From Aporrectodea caliginosa (taxonomy: Eukaryota; Annelida; Clitellata; Crassiclitellata; Lumbricidae): DNA of 64,000 nt. The translations under genes were made by a program, and so were the position numbers. The stretch spans positions 259,501 through 323,500 of the forward strand of contig JACEVL010000004.1 of NCBI GenBank assembly GCA_020284085.1, read 5' to 3'. Under the pieces are notes generated by a model, which saw only the letters and a program-made list of their open reading frames with translations, was not told where the DNA came from and searched no databases. Shown here piece by piece: positions 1-11,330 of the stretch (position 1 is its first letter; every line of letters starts with the position of its first letter).

Positions 1-816
1 AACTCTTTCAATAACTCAATAACTCTTTTCAATAACTCTTTCAATAACTCTTTTCAATAACTTTTCAATAACTCTTTTCAATAACTCTTTTCAATAACTC
101 TTTCAATAACTCTTTTCAATAACTCTTTTCAATAACTCTTTTCAATAACTCTTTCAACAACTCTTTCAATAACTCTTTTCAACTCTTTTAACTCTTTTCA
201 ATAACTCTTTCTCTCTTTTCAATAACTCTTTCAATAACTCTTTTCAATAACTCTCTTTCAATAACTCTTTTCAATAACTCTTTTCAATAACTCTTTCAAT
301 AACTCTTTCAATAACTCTTTTCAATAACTCTTTCAATAACTCTTTCAATAACTCAATAACTTTCAATAACTCTTTTCAATAACTCTTTCAATAACTCTTT
401 CAATAACTCTTTCAATAACTCTTTTCAATAACTCTTTCAATAACTCTTTCAATAACTCTTTTCAATAACTCTTTTCAATAACTCTTTTCAATAACTCTTT
501 CAATAACTCTTTTCAATAACTCTTTCAATAACTCTCTTTCAATAACTCTTTTCAATAACTCTTTTCAATAACTCTTTTCAATAACTCTTTTCAATAACTC
601 TTTTCAATAACTCTTTTCAATAACTCTTTTCAATAACTCTTTTCAATAACTCTTTTCAATAACTCTTTTTCAATAACTCTTTTCAATAACTCTTTCAATA
701 ACTCTTTCAATAACTCTTTTCAATAACTCTCTTTTCAATAACTCTTTTCAATAACTCTTTTGCAATAACTCTTTTCAATAACTCTTTTCAATAACTCTTT
801 CAATAACTCTTTTCAA
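1..816. repeat. Short-period satellite array, unit about 12-13 bp (AATAACTCTTTTC)
   Basis: The first 0.8 kb is an almost uninterrupted array of AATAACTCTTTTC and the one-base-shorter AATAACTCTTTC, with occasional CTCTTT expansions. It runs off the left edge, so its true length is unknown. It ends at the TA that flanks the transposon starting at 819. No coding potential is seen. Confidence 0.95.
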
Positions 817-818
817 TA

Positions 819-2595
819 GGGGAGACCGGGGTTGGTTGCAACAATTTTCATATTTTCATGTTCCACCCTTTTTATTTTTGGAACAACCTAAAAATTGTTT
901 AGCCCATATATATCCTTTATATCTCAGCACCAAAACAAGCTATAGTGACGATCTCAGTGATCAAAGATGTAACCACAATAGCTAACTGAACAGAGGGCTT
1001 CAAAGTGTTGCAACCAACCCCGGGCCGGGGTTGGTTGCAACAACCCTGGGGGAAGGTTGCAACAGTACTGAAAGTAGTATAATTATTCAACTGAGGTTGC
1101 ATTGCCTAGGGCTACTGAGGCCTGCCTACATATAATAATGTAATAGATAAATGAAGAAATTCAAAATTAAATCTAATCAAAAGCATCAATCAAGATATTA
1201 AACTGTTTTGCTGCAATAATCGTCATGTAAAATGTCCGATATATATAAATAATACTCGATATAGGCGTATACCCTCCATAGCAGGCTAGTCTACTTCTAC
1301 CTATTTAGGCTTTATAATGTTCAAGATTTAATTAAAAATTGTAGAGCTTTTTCAAGCCTTCAAATTGTAACCAGAAAAGGAAAATGGGAATGTTATTTGC
1401 CTACTGACTCGCTTAGTGCCATCCATTATTAATTAACGGACTAAACAGTTTGTTCATTATATCCTGCATTGGAACCGGATATGTTCTTGAAATTTTTGGA
1501 ATTACAAATCGAACAGTTTCTTTATCGTCAAATGGGGACAGTCGATTTTTGGCAAAATATGTTACCTCCCTTTCTAGATCATCCGATGCTGAATTGTCGG
1601 ATATACAAGCCACAAAATGATCTGCATTTTTAAGTCCTTGAAGCTTGACCAGGACGTAATCACCTTGTTTTAAACGATCATGACGTACAGAGTGATCATC
1701 GCCATCTTCCACAGACCGTGTTTCATCAAGATTATCGGCACTGTCAGATCTTGTAGGCCTACACAAAAACCTTTTCCATCATCGTCATCATTTCTATCAC
1801 TGTCAGATTCTTCACTGTCTGTCTCATCTAAAATTCGTCTTTTACATGATGGTATGTCGTTTTGCTGCTTTTCTTTTGAATTTATTCGGCTACTAGGCAT
1901 CGGTTGATTGGTGACGCTCGACGACTGACTAGGCACCGGTTGATTGGTGACGCTCGACGACTGACTAGGCACCGGTTGACTGACCGTGGACTGAGGCTTC
2001 GTCACTCTTTTTCGTTCACTGGGACTTATATATGGTTCTTTTTCTTCTGGTGCGGTTTTTTGTTTTTTAGAAGCTGTAACTGCTTTGTCGGCGAGTTCCT
2101 CCCTCTAATGCTGCTTTGTTCAAGTGTCTGTGATAGCCCTAATTGTGACGAGCAGGCCTAAATTGAACACGGTTAATTGAAATAAATGCATGGGGTTGGT
2201 TGCAACATGTTGCAACCAACCCCGATTAAAATGTTGCAACCAACCCCGAAGCAATGCATAGACATTGTTATAGAAAAATTTTATCGACAGCGTTGGTTTT
2301 AAATAAAATGACTAAATGCATTTTCAAGCCCAATTCCTTGTCCAACTTATGGCACCAAACAACACTAAATTGCTTCAAAACATTAAGCTAAATTACACAA
2401 AAACACAAAACCGAAAAATTTACTTTAGATTGCCGAAATTAAATTTTGACTTTTTTCGGTAGTTCTAATCAACTGCCTGTCAAGAAATTAAGTCACGTTG
2501 ATCTAAAATATATTCTTTACAAGGTAGGTGATTTAATTTTACGCTACTATTATTTAGCGCAACCAACCCCTGTTGCATCTAGCCCCGGTCTCCCC
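819..2595. mobile_element. TA-flanked DNA transposon, pogo/Tc1-mariner-like, degenerate
   Basis: The element begins GGGGAGACCGGGG and ends with the reverse complement CCCCGGTCTCCCC. It is flanked by TA on both sides (817-818 and 2596-2597), the target site of Tc1/mariner/pogo elements. The sequence GGGGTTGGTTGCAAC recurs inside as back-to-back inverted pairs near 1007-1041 and 2190-2250 and near both ends, as expected for repeated transposase-binding sites. It carries the 3' part of a transposase-like ORF on the minus strand. The superfamily is inferred from the TA duplication and the ORF tail, not from a DDE core, which I do not see. Confidence 0.75.
1413..2005 (-). pseudogene. C-terminal part of a pogo/Tigger-like transposase, frameshifted
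   Basis: Two overlapping minus-strand frames (1670-2005, then 1413-1766) read as one protein broken by a frameshift near 1700-1760. The first part is Ser/Thr/Gln-rich with a direct repeat of PVPSQSSSVTNQ, then a basic and acidic stretch (KRRILDETDSEESDSD). The second part has GDYVLVKLQGLKNADHFVACI, which resembles the small C-terminal domain after the DDE catalytic core in many pogo-like transposases. The catalytic domain itself is absent, so the copy is not autonomous. The family call rests on motif resemblance. Confidence 0.5.
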
Positions 2596-2924
2596 TACTG
2601 GAAAAATGACGGACATTTTGGACGCCATCTTGGATTTCTGAAACAGCTCCAGGGCCTGAAAAATTCAGCTTCTTTTGAGCAATTTCCACCTTTTAACTAA
2701 TGCTCTTGGCGTATTAGCTGGAATGACTAAATAATGGAAAAACTGGAAAAATTAATTTCACATTTTCAACTTGCACAATATTAGATTTTGATCAGAATTT
2801 CATCCTGAACTCAAAAATATAATTTTTTGGCTTGTAGCACTTAAATGCGATTTGATGCTAAGTGCTCGGACTAACTCTAGATTTGTATCTTATGAATCAC
2901 AGAGCGTGGAAAAAATCCGAAAAT

Positions 2925-3190
2925 GGATAATAATATTTTATTATATTTTCGTTTATTGAAACAATCCGGTTAACAAACCGCAACCGGTTACAGTGTACAA
3001 TTATGCAATTGACACAAATCACAAGAACACAAATGGCAGAAGACATAAATCTTGACTACTAACAGAACAGACAGCCTGCAATACACGACGCTAATAGCAG
3101 CCTACAAAGCATGTCCGCCCTACGGGACTCGAACTCGGTACCTCTCGCTCACTATGCCAGTGTGTTATCAAATGCGCTATCGGGCCCCCA
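2925..3190 (-). mobile_element. tRNA-derived SINE
   Basis: Read on the minus strand, 3185-3106 resembles a tRNA, with a B-box-like GAGTTCGAGTCCCG. The copy ends near 2930 with a tail containing CAATAAACGAA. The same AATAAACGAA tail motif occurs near 25130, 28060, 28145 and 52068, so it marks a dispersed family. The acceptor stem does not pair, so this is not a working tRNA gene. Confidence 0.6.
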
Positions 3191-3395
3191 GACGAGGTAA
3201 ATATACATTTAGACGAGTGAGACATCTTGGCTTGAATGTTTTTTCAAGTTGAATCAACATCATCACCGCTGTCTAATCCAGCAGAGGTTTCTATTTACTT
3301 CGGACAAAAAATCTTTCGCTGATGAGGATATTATTTTTGTGATGTAACAAAGCTGTGATGCCATTCAAAAGTAGTGATAGTTTTTGTCTGTTTAG

Positions 3396-3683
3396 ATTTC
3401 TATGCAAAAGCCAAGAAAAGATCTGCAATCATTAGAAACAATAGAAATTATCTGCTTGAAAATATTCAACCAACTCACGAGTTAATCGCTTCACTGATGT
3501 CTCTCAACTGCATAACAGAAAAGCAAAGTCACTTCATTCAGAGACAACGTTTAAACCGAGATAAGAACGCAGAACTTTTGAACGTCGTGAGATCCTTCGA
3601 CGAGACAAAGTTTTCAAATTTCGTCAAGTGTCTTCGACAAACCAACCAGAAGACAGTGGCACGGATTTTGGAAAACGGAGGAG
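3396..3683 (+). CDS. CARD-like (caspase recruitment domain) exon
   Basis: A 96-codon exon with an acceptor (TCTGTTTAG) before 3396 and a donor (GAGGAG|GTTTGA) after 3683; both ends are phase 1. The translation has the six-helix pattern of a CARD: a basic first helix (RSAIIRNNRNYLLENI), then LIASLMSLNCITEKQSHFI, a charged turn, NAELLNVVRSFDETKFSNFV, and finally LRQTNQKTVARILENGG. CARDs are death-fold adaptors that assemble signalling complexes by homotypic contacts. Its phase 1 donor joins in frame to the acceptor at 5431, giving a Gly codon at the junction. No start codon lies in frame inside the exon, so an upstream first exon is expected but was not found. An ATG at 3402 is in the wrong frame. 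Confidence 0.7.
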
Positions 3684-4160
3684 GTTTGAAGTACAAACTT
3701 TACCTAACGGCTTAAAATTAACATAATTTGCGTTATACTACTAATAATAGCATCTATGCATTGATATCGAAGATCGTTCGGAGACCTTGACTAGTTTCTA
3801 GAATTAATTTTGCCCTATCGTGTCATGGAGGCCCTCCGAGGCCTACTAGCTATGGCATAATTTATTATTACAATTCTAGTACAAGTGGTGAAAACTTGCA
3901 TAAATCTCCTTATAAAAAGTTCGTAATAGGATACTTTCAGGTCAAACGTAAATTTCGAAAGAACATGATAAAACCATCCTGACACTTGCTTAGGGCCAGT
4001 AATTTTCCATGAAAAGCGCTAGCGGAGGTTGAAGGAAAATAAAAGCCCTCGACCAGTTGTGTTCATGTGCATCTCTACGCCTTTAAAATAATTTCAGTAT
4101 AAACTAAATATGCTAAAATTGTCATCATCTTCAAAATGCCTGCTGCTATATTCGTTCATT

Positions 4161-4460
4161 CCGGAGATTTATATAGCGCCTCTTCAAGAAGCCCACTCAG
4201 AGGCGCTCCCAGCCCAGCCACGGCCAAACAGACTTTAGCAGTTGGTAGAAAGCAGGCAAATTATTCCGGGGCAGTAAGCGTAACGCAAGCGAGAGCCCAT
4301 TCCAAGTGGAGGGGCCAACAACCGAGAAGGCTCGACGCTGTCTGACCGAGGAGCGGGCCCGAGGGACCAATAGCTCCCCCTTAGTCGAAGAGCGCAGAGC
4401 TCGACGAGAGGCTAAGTCGGAAACCGGGCGACAGAGATCAGATAAGTAGGACGGAGCACT
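4161..4460 (+). mobile_element. Degenerate SINE-type repeat with TATATAGCGCCTC...GAGGCGCTC tail
   Basis: It starts with the hairpin-like module TTTATATAGCGCC ... CAGAGGCGCTCC, shared with copies near 11090, 16970, 19490, 29850, 33330, 41030, 52760 and 60580. The remainder to about 4460 is GC-rich compared with its surroundings and has no recognisable ORF. It lies in the CARD to TRADD-N intron. Confidence 0.5.
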
Positions 4461-4726
4461 ACCAGCGAGACACCGCCAGACAAGACAGTGCTGCTATCCT
4501 ATAGGAGATGCGTTGCGAGACAGGAAGCCAGCGCAATACATCAAGCATGTAGGCAGAAACTGGATCATATTTGGGAATATATCCCAAACATCAGAGAAAC
4601 TATTGAGGCTTTGTGCATTTTTGCACACACAGAACACACTATTTTAATTCACTGTCTCTGGCTTTACTAATCCCTAATCTTTATCACAATGTATTTCGCT
4701 TCTCTTGAAATTGATCTTTCCGGGTA

Positions 4727-5186
4727 GGGGGCCGTCCATAAATGACGTCACGATATTTTGGCCGATTTTGACCCCCCCCCCCATGTCACACTTCGTCACA
4801 AAAAGTCACACCCCCTGAAAAATGACGTCACAAAGCTCTGACCCCCTAAAACCAAATTTCCACTTGATAATAAAACATGTTTCAAATCCCATTTATTGTC
4901 ATTGTAATAAGTATTTAAAAATCGGATGGTGAAAAATATTTAAATAATTAGAAAATTATTAATAATGGTGCCCGTATACAATAAAATAATCAAAAAATTA
5001 TGAAAATTTTAATACTCAAAATTAGTGCTGTTATTTTAAACTTAAAATGTTGTTAATTGTTAAATTTAATTACACAGACCTGGTGTGACGTCACACTTCG
5101 CTGACCCCCCTCCCCCATGTCACACTTCGTCACAAATTTCCGACCCCCCTCCCCTAGGTGCGTGACGTCATTTATGGACGGCCCCC
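4727..5186. mobile_element. MITE with GGGGGCCGTCCATAAATG termini, TA target site
   Basis: Perfect terminal inverted repeats start GGGGGCCGTCCATAAATG and continue TGACGTCAC at 4727-4752, with the mirror at 5160-5186. TA flanks both ends (4725-4726, 5187-5188). A subterminal CCCATGTCACACTTCGTCAC segment appears at both ends and the core is AT-rich. No transposase is present, so this is a 460-bp non-autonomous element, inserted in the CARD to TRADD-N intron. Confidence 0.85.
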
Positions 5187-5430
5187 TAGGACCATTTGCG
5201 CTTTTAGTAAAGTCAGAAATTCGGTGTAATAAATACCTGAAACACATTTAAAAAAATCATGCGAATGCTCTTTATGAAAATGGCCATTTACGCAATTCGC
5301 CTAAATGAGACTAAACTCCGTATTGGTCACGTATCTACAACCTGAAGAGCATTTTAATTCAACTGCATTTATCTACAACTTCACCGGATTAAGTAGTTCA
5401 ACATGCGAATTACGTTGTTTTTGCTTTTAG

Positions 5431-5792
5431 GTGTAGTAAAAATCGAAGTGCAAACTCGTGGTGCAAATTGTACAACGTCAATGGAAACACAGCAATTTCA
5501 TCATAAAATCGAAGATCTTCGAAACAGAACCAAACCATGGTCACATCAAACTGATAAACTCATCAGTAAATTGACGGAGGGAGGCATGGAAATCCTAAAT
5601 TCTCAACTGGACAGACAGACTGTGGTCGTTTGGATCTGGTGTCGTTTACAAGCAGCCCTCGAAGAAACGCAGAGGCTGTATGAATCGAATCAGCTAAGAG
5701 ATGCATTCTTTGGAAATATTCAGCCATCTATTTCAAAGATGATCAACATTGATAGAAATCAATTCAAGAAGACCGTTGGCAAGTTCTTATGA
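5431..5792 (+). CDS. TRADD-N-like domain exon, probable C-terminal exon of the CARD gene
   Basis: The acceptor TTTTTGCTTTTAG precedes 5431; the exon opens in phase 1 and ends in a stop at 5790-5792 (about 120 residues). The C-terminal half contains QTVVVWIWCRLQAAL, then EETQRLYESNQLRDAFF and IDRNQFKKTVGKFL. This spacing matches the TRADD-N-associated domain found beside death-fold domains in invertebrate proteins. An ATG at 5403 would give an apparent signal peptide, but those codons are the polypyrimidine tract, so I prefer splicing from the CARD exon at 3683. An AATAAA lies 267 nt after the stop. The TRADD-N assignment is by remembered pattern and needs a profile search. Confidence 0.55.
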
Positions 5793-6058
5793 ACGCATTC
5801 ATCACAAAGGAAACTTTTGTTATATATATATATAGAGTATAGAGAGTTTGTCTACCAAGATAGTCTGGATAAATGGACAAATGTTTGTTATAGAGAGAAA
5901 CTTTATCTACAAAAAGATGGTTTTAAAAGACGCTGTATTATCGTAAAACTACTTAAATTGCGTTGATGTAGTCTACTTTGATATCAAGATATTGGAAACT
6001 ATAAGGTGGGATTGAAAGATAAATAGACAAATATCAAGAGTGGAAAAGGCACAGAGGC

Positions 6059-6064
6059 AATAAA
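6059..6064 (+). promoter_or_regulatory. Candidate polyadenylation signal AATAAA for the CARD/TRADD-N gene
   Basis: First AATAAA downstream of the stop at 5792 on the same strand, just before the tandem repeat block at 6201. Confidence 0.35.
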
Positions 6065-6200
6065 AGGCTTGTTGTGAGATGGAAAGTATGTAAAAAACAA
6101 CAAGTAGGATATTCCGACATTAATGATAGGGCCAGGTGGTCAAACGGGAAGCATTTTTATTAAGGTTTTGCTAATGAGCAGTAAGGAAATCAGGTATTTT

Positions 6201-7442
6201 TATCCATCTAGTTTAACTTGCGGGAATCTTGCTTGCTTGATTGAGCCACAGGCTATAAAGTCAAATCTTGCGACGACTAGTTCGATCACTTACAATCATT
6301 CAATCGTCGTGAAACTTGGCATATAGACTCGCCCTCGCACACACTTCATTCTATCAAAATTTCAGCTCCCCAAAAAGGCTAGCTTATAGAATCGGGGACT
6401 AAACTTTTCGAATCGGGGAATCCCCTTTTCCGATACGCAGCGTTGTGATTGGCCAGCGTTGTGATTGGCCGCAGTCGTAAAATGAACGCGGACTATATAT
6501 TTGTAGAGGTAACTGCTTCATAAGACGCATTATAGGATACTAGATGGATATAGTAAAAAACTTTGTTTTTACGGGCTGTATTTTATTTATCCATCTAGTT
6601 TAACTTACGGAAATCTTGCTTGCTTGCTTGATTGCTTGAGCCACAGGCTAAAAAGGCAAATCTTGCGACGACTAATTCGATCACTTACAATCATTCAATC
6701 GTCATGAAACTTGGCAGATAGACTCGCCCTCGCAGACACTTCATTCTATCAAAATTTCAGCTCCCCAAAAAGGCTAGCTTATAGAATCGGGGACTCAACT
6801 TTTCGAATCGGGAATCCCCTTTTCCGATACGCAGCGTTGCCATTGGCCAGCGTTGCCATTGGCCGCAACAGAAACAGGTGCGCTGCCTCATTAAACGCAT
6901 GCTATGTTGTAAAATGAACGCGGACTATTTTCAGAGTACGCGTTATAGGATACTAGATGGATATAGTAAAAAACTTTGTTTTTACGGGCTGTATTTTTAT
7001 TATCCATCTAGTTTAACTTACGGAAATCTTGAATGTAACTATGTAACTATGTTTGAGCCACAGGCTAAAAAGTCAAATCTTGCGACGACTCATTCGATCA
7101 CTTACAATCATTCAATCGTCGTGAAACTTGGCAGATAGACTCGACCTCGCAGACATTTCATGATTTCATTCTATAAAAATTTCAGCTCCCCAAAAAGGCT
7201 AGCTTATAGAATCAGGGGACTCAACTTTTCGAATCGGGGAATCCCCTTTTCCGATACGCAGCGTTGTCATTGGCCAGCGTTGTGATTGGCCGCAACAAAA
7301 ACGGGCGCGCTGCCTCATTAAACGCACGCTATGTCGTAAAATGACGCGGACTATATATTTGTAGAGGTAACTGCTTCATAAGACGCATTATAGGATACTA
7401 GATGGATATAGTAAAAACTTTGTTTTTACGGGCTGTATTTTA
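6201..7442 (+). repeat. Three tandem copies of a 390-440 bp unit
   Basis: Units start with TATCCATCTAGTTTAACTT at 6201, 6589 and 7001, and the last ends near 7442. Each contains AGCTCCCCAAAAAGGCTAG, an AATCGGGGAATCCCC stretch, and doubled ATTGGCC (inverted CCAAT-like) motifs. Copies differ by small indels, mainly around a GCTTGCTTGATT stretch. Short ORFs appear once per unit in shifted frames and look fortuitous. The block lies between the TRADD-N-like and NHL-type exons. Confidence 0.9.
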
Positions 7443-7953
7443 TTAAATAGAATGGTATGCAGTTAAAGATTTGAAGCGAAATATTGAATCAGAAAAAAAC
7501 AGCCACAGACAAACTCAGAACGATAGAAAGACAACGAAAGAGAAAATGAGCAGCCAGTTGAATTAATAAATAATATGAAAAATATTGAACCATACAATAA
7601 TAGATTCAATGATCTCAGTAACGAACAGCACTCAATTATAATTCTTTTCGTACAATTTAGAAACAAAACGAAAAAATGATGTTAGTCATTAATATAACAT
7701 TAATTTTGTGTTATTTTAGTTGTGTTTGAGAAGAATTGAGTGGCCACACTTTGTCAGATCTACTTTAATTATGATTATCTGTATATAATTAAAATAGAAT
7801 AATAATAACACATTAACAAGGCAATCAATAATAATTATTGAAAGCAAACTAATTTGCGATTATAATACAAATATTAATAAATAATGAAGAAATATATTAA
7901 TAATAGTCAATTATTTGCGTACCGGTATAATTGATTATTTTGTTTTATTTTAG

Positions 7954-8813
7954 TCGTGTGTCCGAAATCCATCAGCTTCATTCAGAGAATCAAGATTGGA
8001 GAAAATGAATATGTGTATGGAGTGACTAAACTGCGAAATAAAATTTACGTACTCTGTAGATCATCAGTTTCTTTTCTTAATGTAATTCGTGTCTTTGATG
8101 ATCGAAAACCGTTTCGTCTTCAGACGAAAATCAAAATAGATGGGATTAGATCCCCCGAAGACATTGGCTCCAGTGAGAAGGAAAATTGCCTCTACGTCCC
8201 TGACAATGCTGAGCTTTGCATCTGGAAGATTACAAGAGAGCCAGATGACCAACACAAAATCATTGAATGGCCGGCCAGTGAGCAGGCATTGTCCCTGTCA
8301 GTGTCCACTGATGGTCAGTTGCTGGTGGTCTTTGAAAAAGAGACCTTTTTGATGTTACACGAATCAAGTGCAGGTCTTAGATGCATTCAGTTATCAAGAG
8401 ACGTCGAGGAACCGATTCACGCAGTGGAAACATCCATAGGGAATTTCATCATCCTTCACAGGATGAGAGAAAAGGGGGAGGAGAGGGTCGTAAGTGAATT
8501 TACCAGAGATGGACAGATGGTCATCCGTCGTTTTATTCCTTCAAATGAAACACAAGAACTGAACTATCCTGCTTATCTCTCACTCGATTCAGACGATCGA
8601 GTGTTTGTGGTTGACACGGACAATGATAGAGTGATTCTCTTGGATTCCAATCTTAAATGGGATAGAATTCTTTGTCCAATAAAAGAAGAAAATAAACAAA
8701 TCAAGATCCGAACTCCAATGAAATTGTGTTACGACGCAGAAAAGAAGCAGTTTTTCGTTGGAGGAGATAAAGAAGGCCAAGGAGTTAATATTTACTCTTT
8801 GAGTAGAAATTAG
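7954..8813 (+). CDS. NHL-type beta-propeller terminal exon
   Basis: The exon opens after the acceptor GTTTTATTTTAG in phase 1 and reads to a stop at 8811-8813 (about 286 residues). Propeller-like blades are visible: YVYGVTKLRNKIYVLCR, then ENCLYVPDNAELCIWKI, SLSVSTDGQLLVVF, and YPAYLSLDSDDRVFVVDTDN followed by DRVILLDS, the clearest NHL-type blade. The homologous minus-strand exon at 33746-34599 also opens phase 1 with TC. The 5' exon is not identified. It could be the TRADD-N-like exon of an alternative transcript or an unseen exon in the repeat-rich 5.8-7.9 kb interval. An apparent GTG start at 7956 is an artefact of reading across the splice site. Confidence 0.75.
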
Positions 8814-8907
8814 TCTCTCTGTTTATTAACAGATCTGATTCTGACAAATATTTCTTCTGATCAGTTTAAATTTACCCGACAGCCTACTAATTCCATTAAT
8901 ATATCTT

Positions 8908-8913
8908 AATAAA
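8908..8913 (+). promoter_or_regulatory. Candidate polyadenylation signal AATAAA after the NHL exon
   Basis: AATAAA lies 95 nt past the stop codon at 8813 on the same strand, in AT-rich DNA suited to a 3' UTR. Confidence 0.5.
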
Positions 8914-8949
8914 ATTTTATGATAACTGAGAGATGTAATAAAGATATAT

Positions 8950-10030
8950 TTTTATTGTTGCTTATTGTCTAAAAGGTTTTACCAACCCACCCTTTAGGGA
9001 AATCACAGACAAGTTAAACGATAGAGCCGATAAGTAAGGAAATTTGAACGGTCGATTACGCTTAGAAGTGTCGAAGTTCTTGTGTCGAATGGTTGAATCT
9101 GAAAGACTACTCATGTTCTCAGCGAGGATAAATTGGTTCTGGACTCACTGGAAGCATTTGACGAGCTGAAGAATAAGCACCTCTCTGCTCCGACACCATG
9201 CTTCGACCATCTTCAGCGTTGCATATGGCTAAAGATTAAGTCGCTAAGATATATCTTTCCAGTTGGGTCAGCAAAGAATCTCGCGGCCTTTGGATTGGAT
9301 GTTAGCATCGGCCAACATCTACATGGCCATATAAATCGGCTTGCAAATTGTGTTCCACCAGAATTTTCCGGAAGTATTTAGTAAAGTGATCATTCAGGGC
9401 AAATAAGCATCAGCAATTTAAATACATGGACATCAAAATCTATTTAGGACCAGTTAGGTGATACGACTAGATTGATTACTATGCGAACAACATGCTAACT
9501 ATAAATGTTTTCCTCATTTGGTTGTCCGCTTTTGGAAACACCCGCTAATGGCGTCTGGGTGTTCAATGTAGGCCCCTAGCTGTAAACCGTTGGCTTCGCT
9601 GGGGAAGCAACCCGTGGAGGATAATATTATGTTCCGGTTTTCCAAGAACCGCCGAAAAACAGGCGGGTGTCGGCAAGACGGCATAGTTGTTCGAACTTTG
9701 GGTTATCACCAAGCGGTTATCCCTGACGAATTAGCCTATTCATCACGGCCTGGATCCTTCCCCTTTCTTGCTGTCCAACATATCCCCACCATGCCGGAAC
9801 GGCATCAACAGACGGGACAGCCTAGTAGCTCGTACCACGTGGCCATAAACTTGGTTGACAGGAGGTGTCAGGTACTAAGTTGATTATGAGTAAAGCATAA
9901 GAAAACATTCCTTAAGCAAAACTGCATTAAACAGCTTGAAAATGAGGAAAGAAATGCAACGCGTGCGAAAAGAATACTTCAAGAATTATTAAGATCCGCT
10001 ATAGGCTAAAGAAAAATGGCCTATCACAGC
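8950..10030. other. No gene recognised
   Basis: Short ORFs at 9133-9381 and 9590-9883 show no domain I can name. The first includes AFDELKNKHLSAPTP, faintly reminiscent of the RNase H side of an LTR-retrotransposon polyprotein, too weak to call. Confidence 0.5.
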
Positions 10031-10039
10031 AACACACTT

Positions 10040-10134
10040 AATAACTTATTATTATTATTACTATTATTGTTACTATAGTTATTACTATTATTATTATCAT
10101 GATAATAATAATATTAATAATAATAATAATAATA

Positions 10135-10169
<35 letters not shown>

Positions 10170-10182
10170 TGCTATTATTATA

Positions 10183-10241
<59 letters not shown>

Positions 10242-10341
10242 TATACTTACTATTATTATTACTACTATTGTTATTATTATTACTATTGTTATACATGATA
10301 ATAATAATAATTATTATTGCTGTTATTATTATTATAATTAC

Positions 10342-10413
<72 letters not shown>

Positions 10414-10530
10414 TAATAATAATTATTATAATAATAATAATTATTATTATTATAATTATTATTATTATTATTATTGTTATTATTATTTTGTGCTAGTGTT
10501 AGTGTTAGTGTTAGTATTAGTATTATTAGG
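10040..10530. repeat. Compound (ATT)n/(AAT)n microsatellite
   Basis: Almost 500 bp of TTA/ATT and AAT trinucleotides switching strand sense several times, ending in GTGTTA/GTATTA repeats at 10497-10528. All poly-Ile and poly-Asn ORFs here come from the repeat. Confidence 0.98.
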
Positions 10531-11081
10531 AACTATCTAATAAAGTGATCTCAACAGCAGACCATATTTCGCAGTTATCTGTCTCATGGCACGACACTGA
10601 ATCGCTGACTTCGCACGACAATCCTGGTTTGTCACTTGGGATATAAGAGCAGAATGGTTTAGCTTTAAGTGCAGTGCGTTGGCGCATTTACTTGTTTTTT
10701 TAAATCTCATTATAGGTTGAGGTTATACCATTGTAGGAAAATTTTTAATATTGGTACTCAGATGAAAGGAAACTGTAAGCTGAAAGACTGCACGCTATAT
10801 GTCTTCGACGAGGTCTAATTTGAAATCGGTGAAGTTACGAAATGGTCTTTGTGTAGTTTAGCCTTAAACGGGGTTTCCGTGAAGATATTGAACTAGAACG
10901 CTCATGTTAGTTGAATCAGGGCCATTTTGTCCAGTTGAAAATCTAGACAACAGCCTTAGCTAACAAACCCAATGTCATAATAATATCATGACTGGGATCC
11001 ATGCCACGATCCTGTTAGGGATAGTGTGAATATAATGTAGGCAAATGCAATGTCATAAGATGTGGATTATCGTATCGTATC

Positions 11082-11330
11082 GTAGCTATAGATTTATATA
11101 GCGCCTCTCTCAGAATAACTATTCAGAGGTGCTCTCAGCACGAACACCCGGGAGGAAAGAAACGTCTTTAAAGAACGATAGACCAAAGAGGAAAAACAGT
11201 CATTAGTTTAGCTAGCCCTTAGTGAGGGGGAAGGTTATTCGAAGTAGAGGGACCAACCACTGCAAATGTCCGGAGTTGAGCCAAGGCAGTCCTAGTCCTA
11301 GGAACAAAAAGGATTATGCTATTACGTAGT
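11082..11330 (+). mobile_element. Degenerate SINE-type repeat (TATATAGCGCC module)
   Basis: CGTATCGTATCGTAGC precedes ATTTATATAGCGCCTCTCT, then a CAGAGGTGCTC partner. Similar to the copy at 4161. The rest of 10550-11800 holds no gene I recognise. Confidence 0.5.

Noticed and set aside
1..816. CRISPR-like array
   Set aside because: Repeat unit of 12-13 bp without spacers, in an animal genome; simple satellite.
3106..3190. Functional tRNA gene on the minus strand
   Set aside because: Box-B-like sequence is present but the acceptor stem does not pair and a SINE-type tail follows. The same applies to tRNA-like stretches at 19803-19863, 24298-24370, 52880-52957 and 60480-60555.
5403..5430. ATG-led apparent signal peptide (MRITLFLLLG) at the start of the TRADD-N-like ORF
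   Set aside because: These codons coincide with a T-rich tract and AG acceptor, and the exon phase matches the CARD exon donor; the hydrophobic peptide is most likely a by-product.
9133..9381. Possible LTR-retrotransposon RNase H fragment (AFDELKNKHLSAPTP)
   Set aside because: Only one weak motif; no protease, RT or LTR nearby.
10497..10528. Interstitial telomere-like repeat
   Set aside because: The unit is GTGTTA/GTATTA, not TTAGGG, and it lies within a compound microsatellite.
10038..10540. Long poly-Ile, poly-Asn and poly-Leu ORFs (also at 23857-24061 and 58231-58738)
   Set aside because: They are translations of trinucleotide microsatellites.
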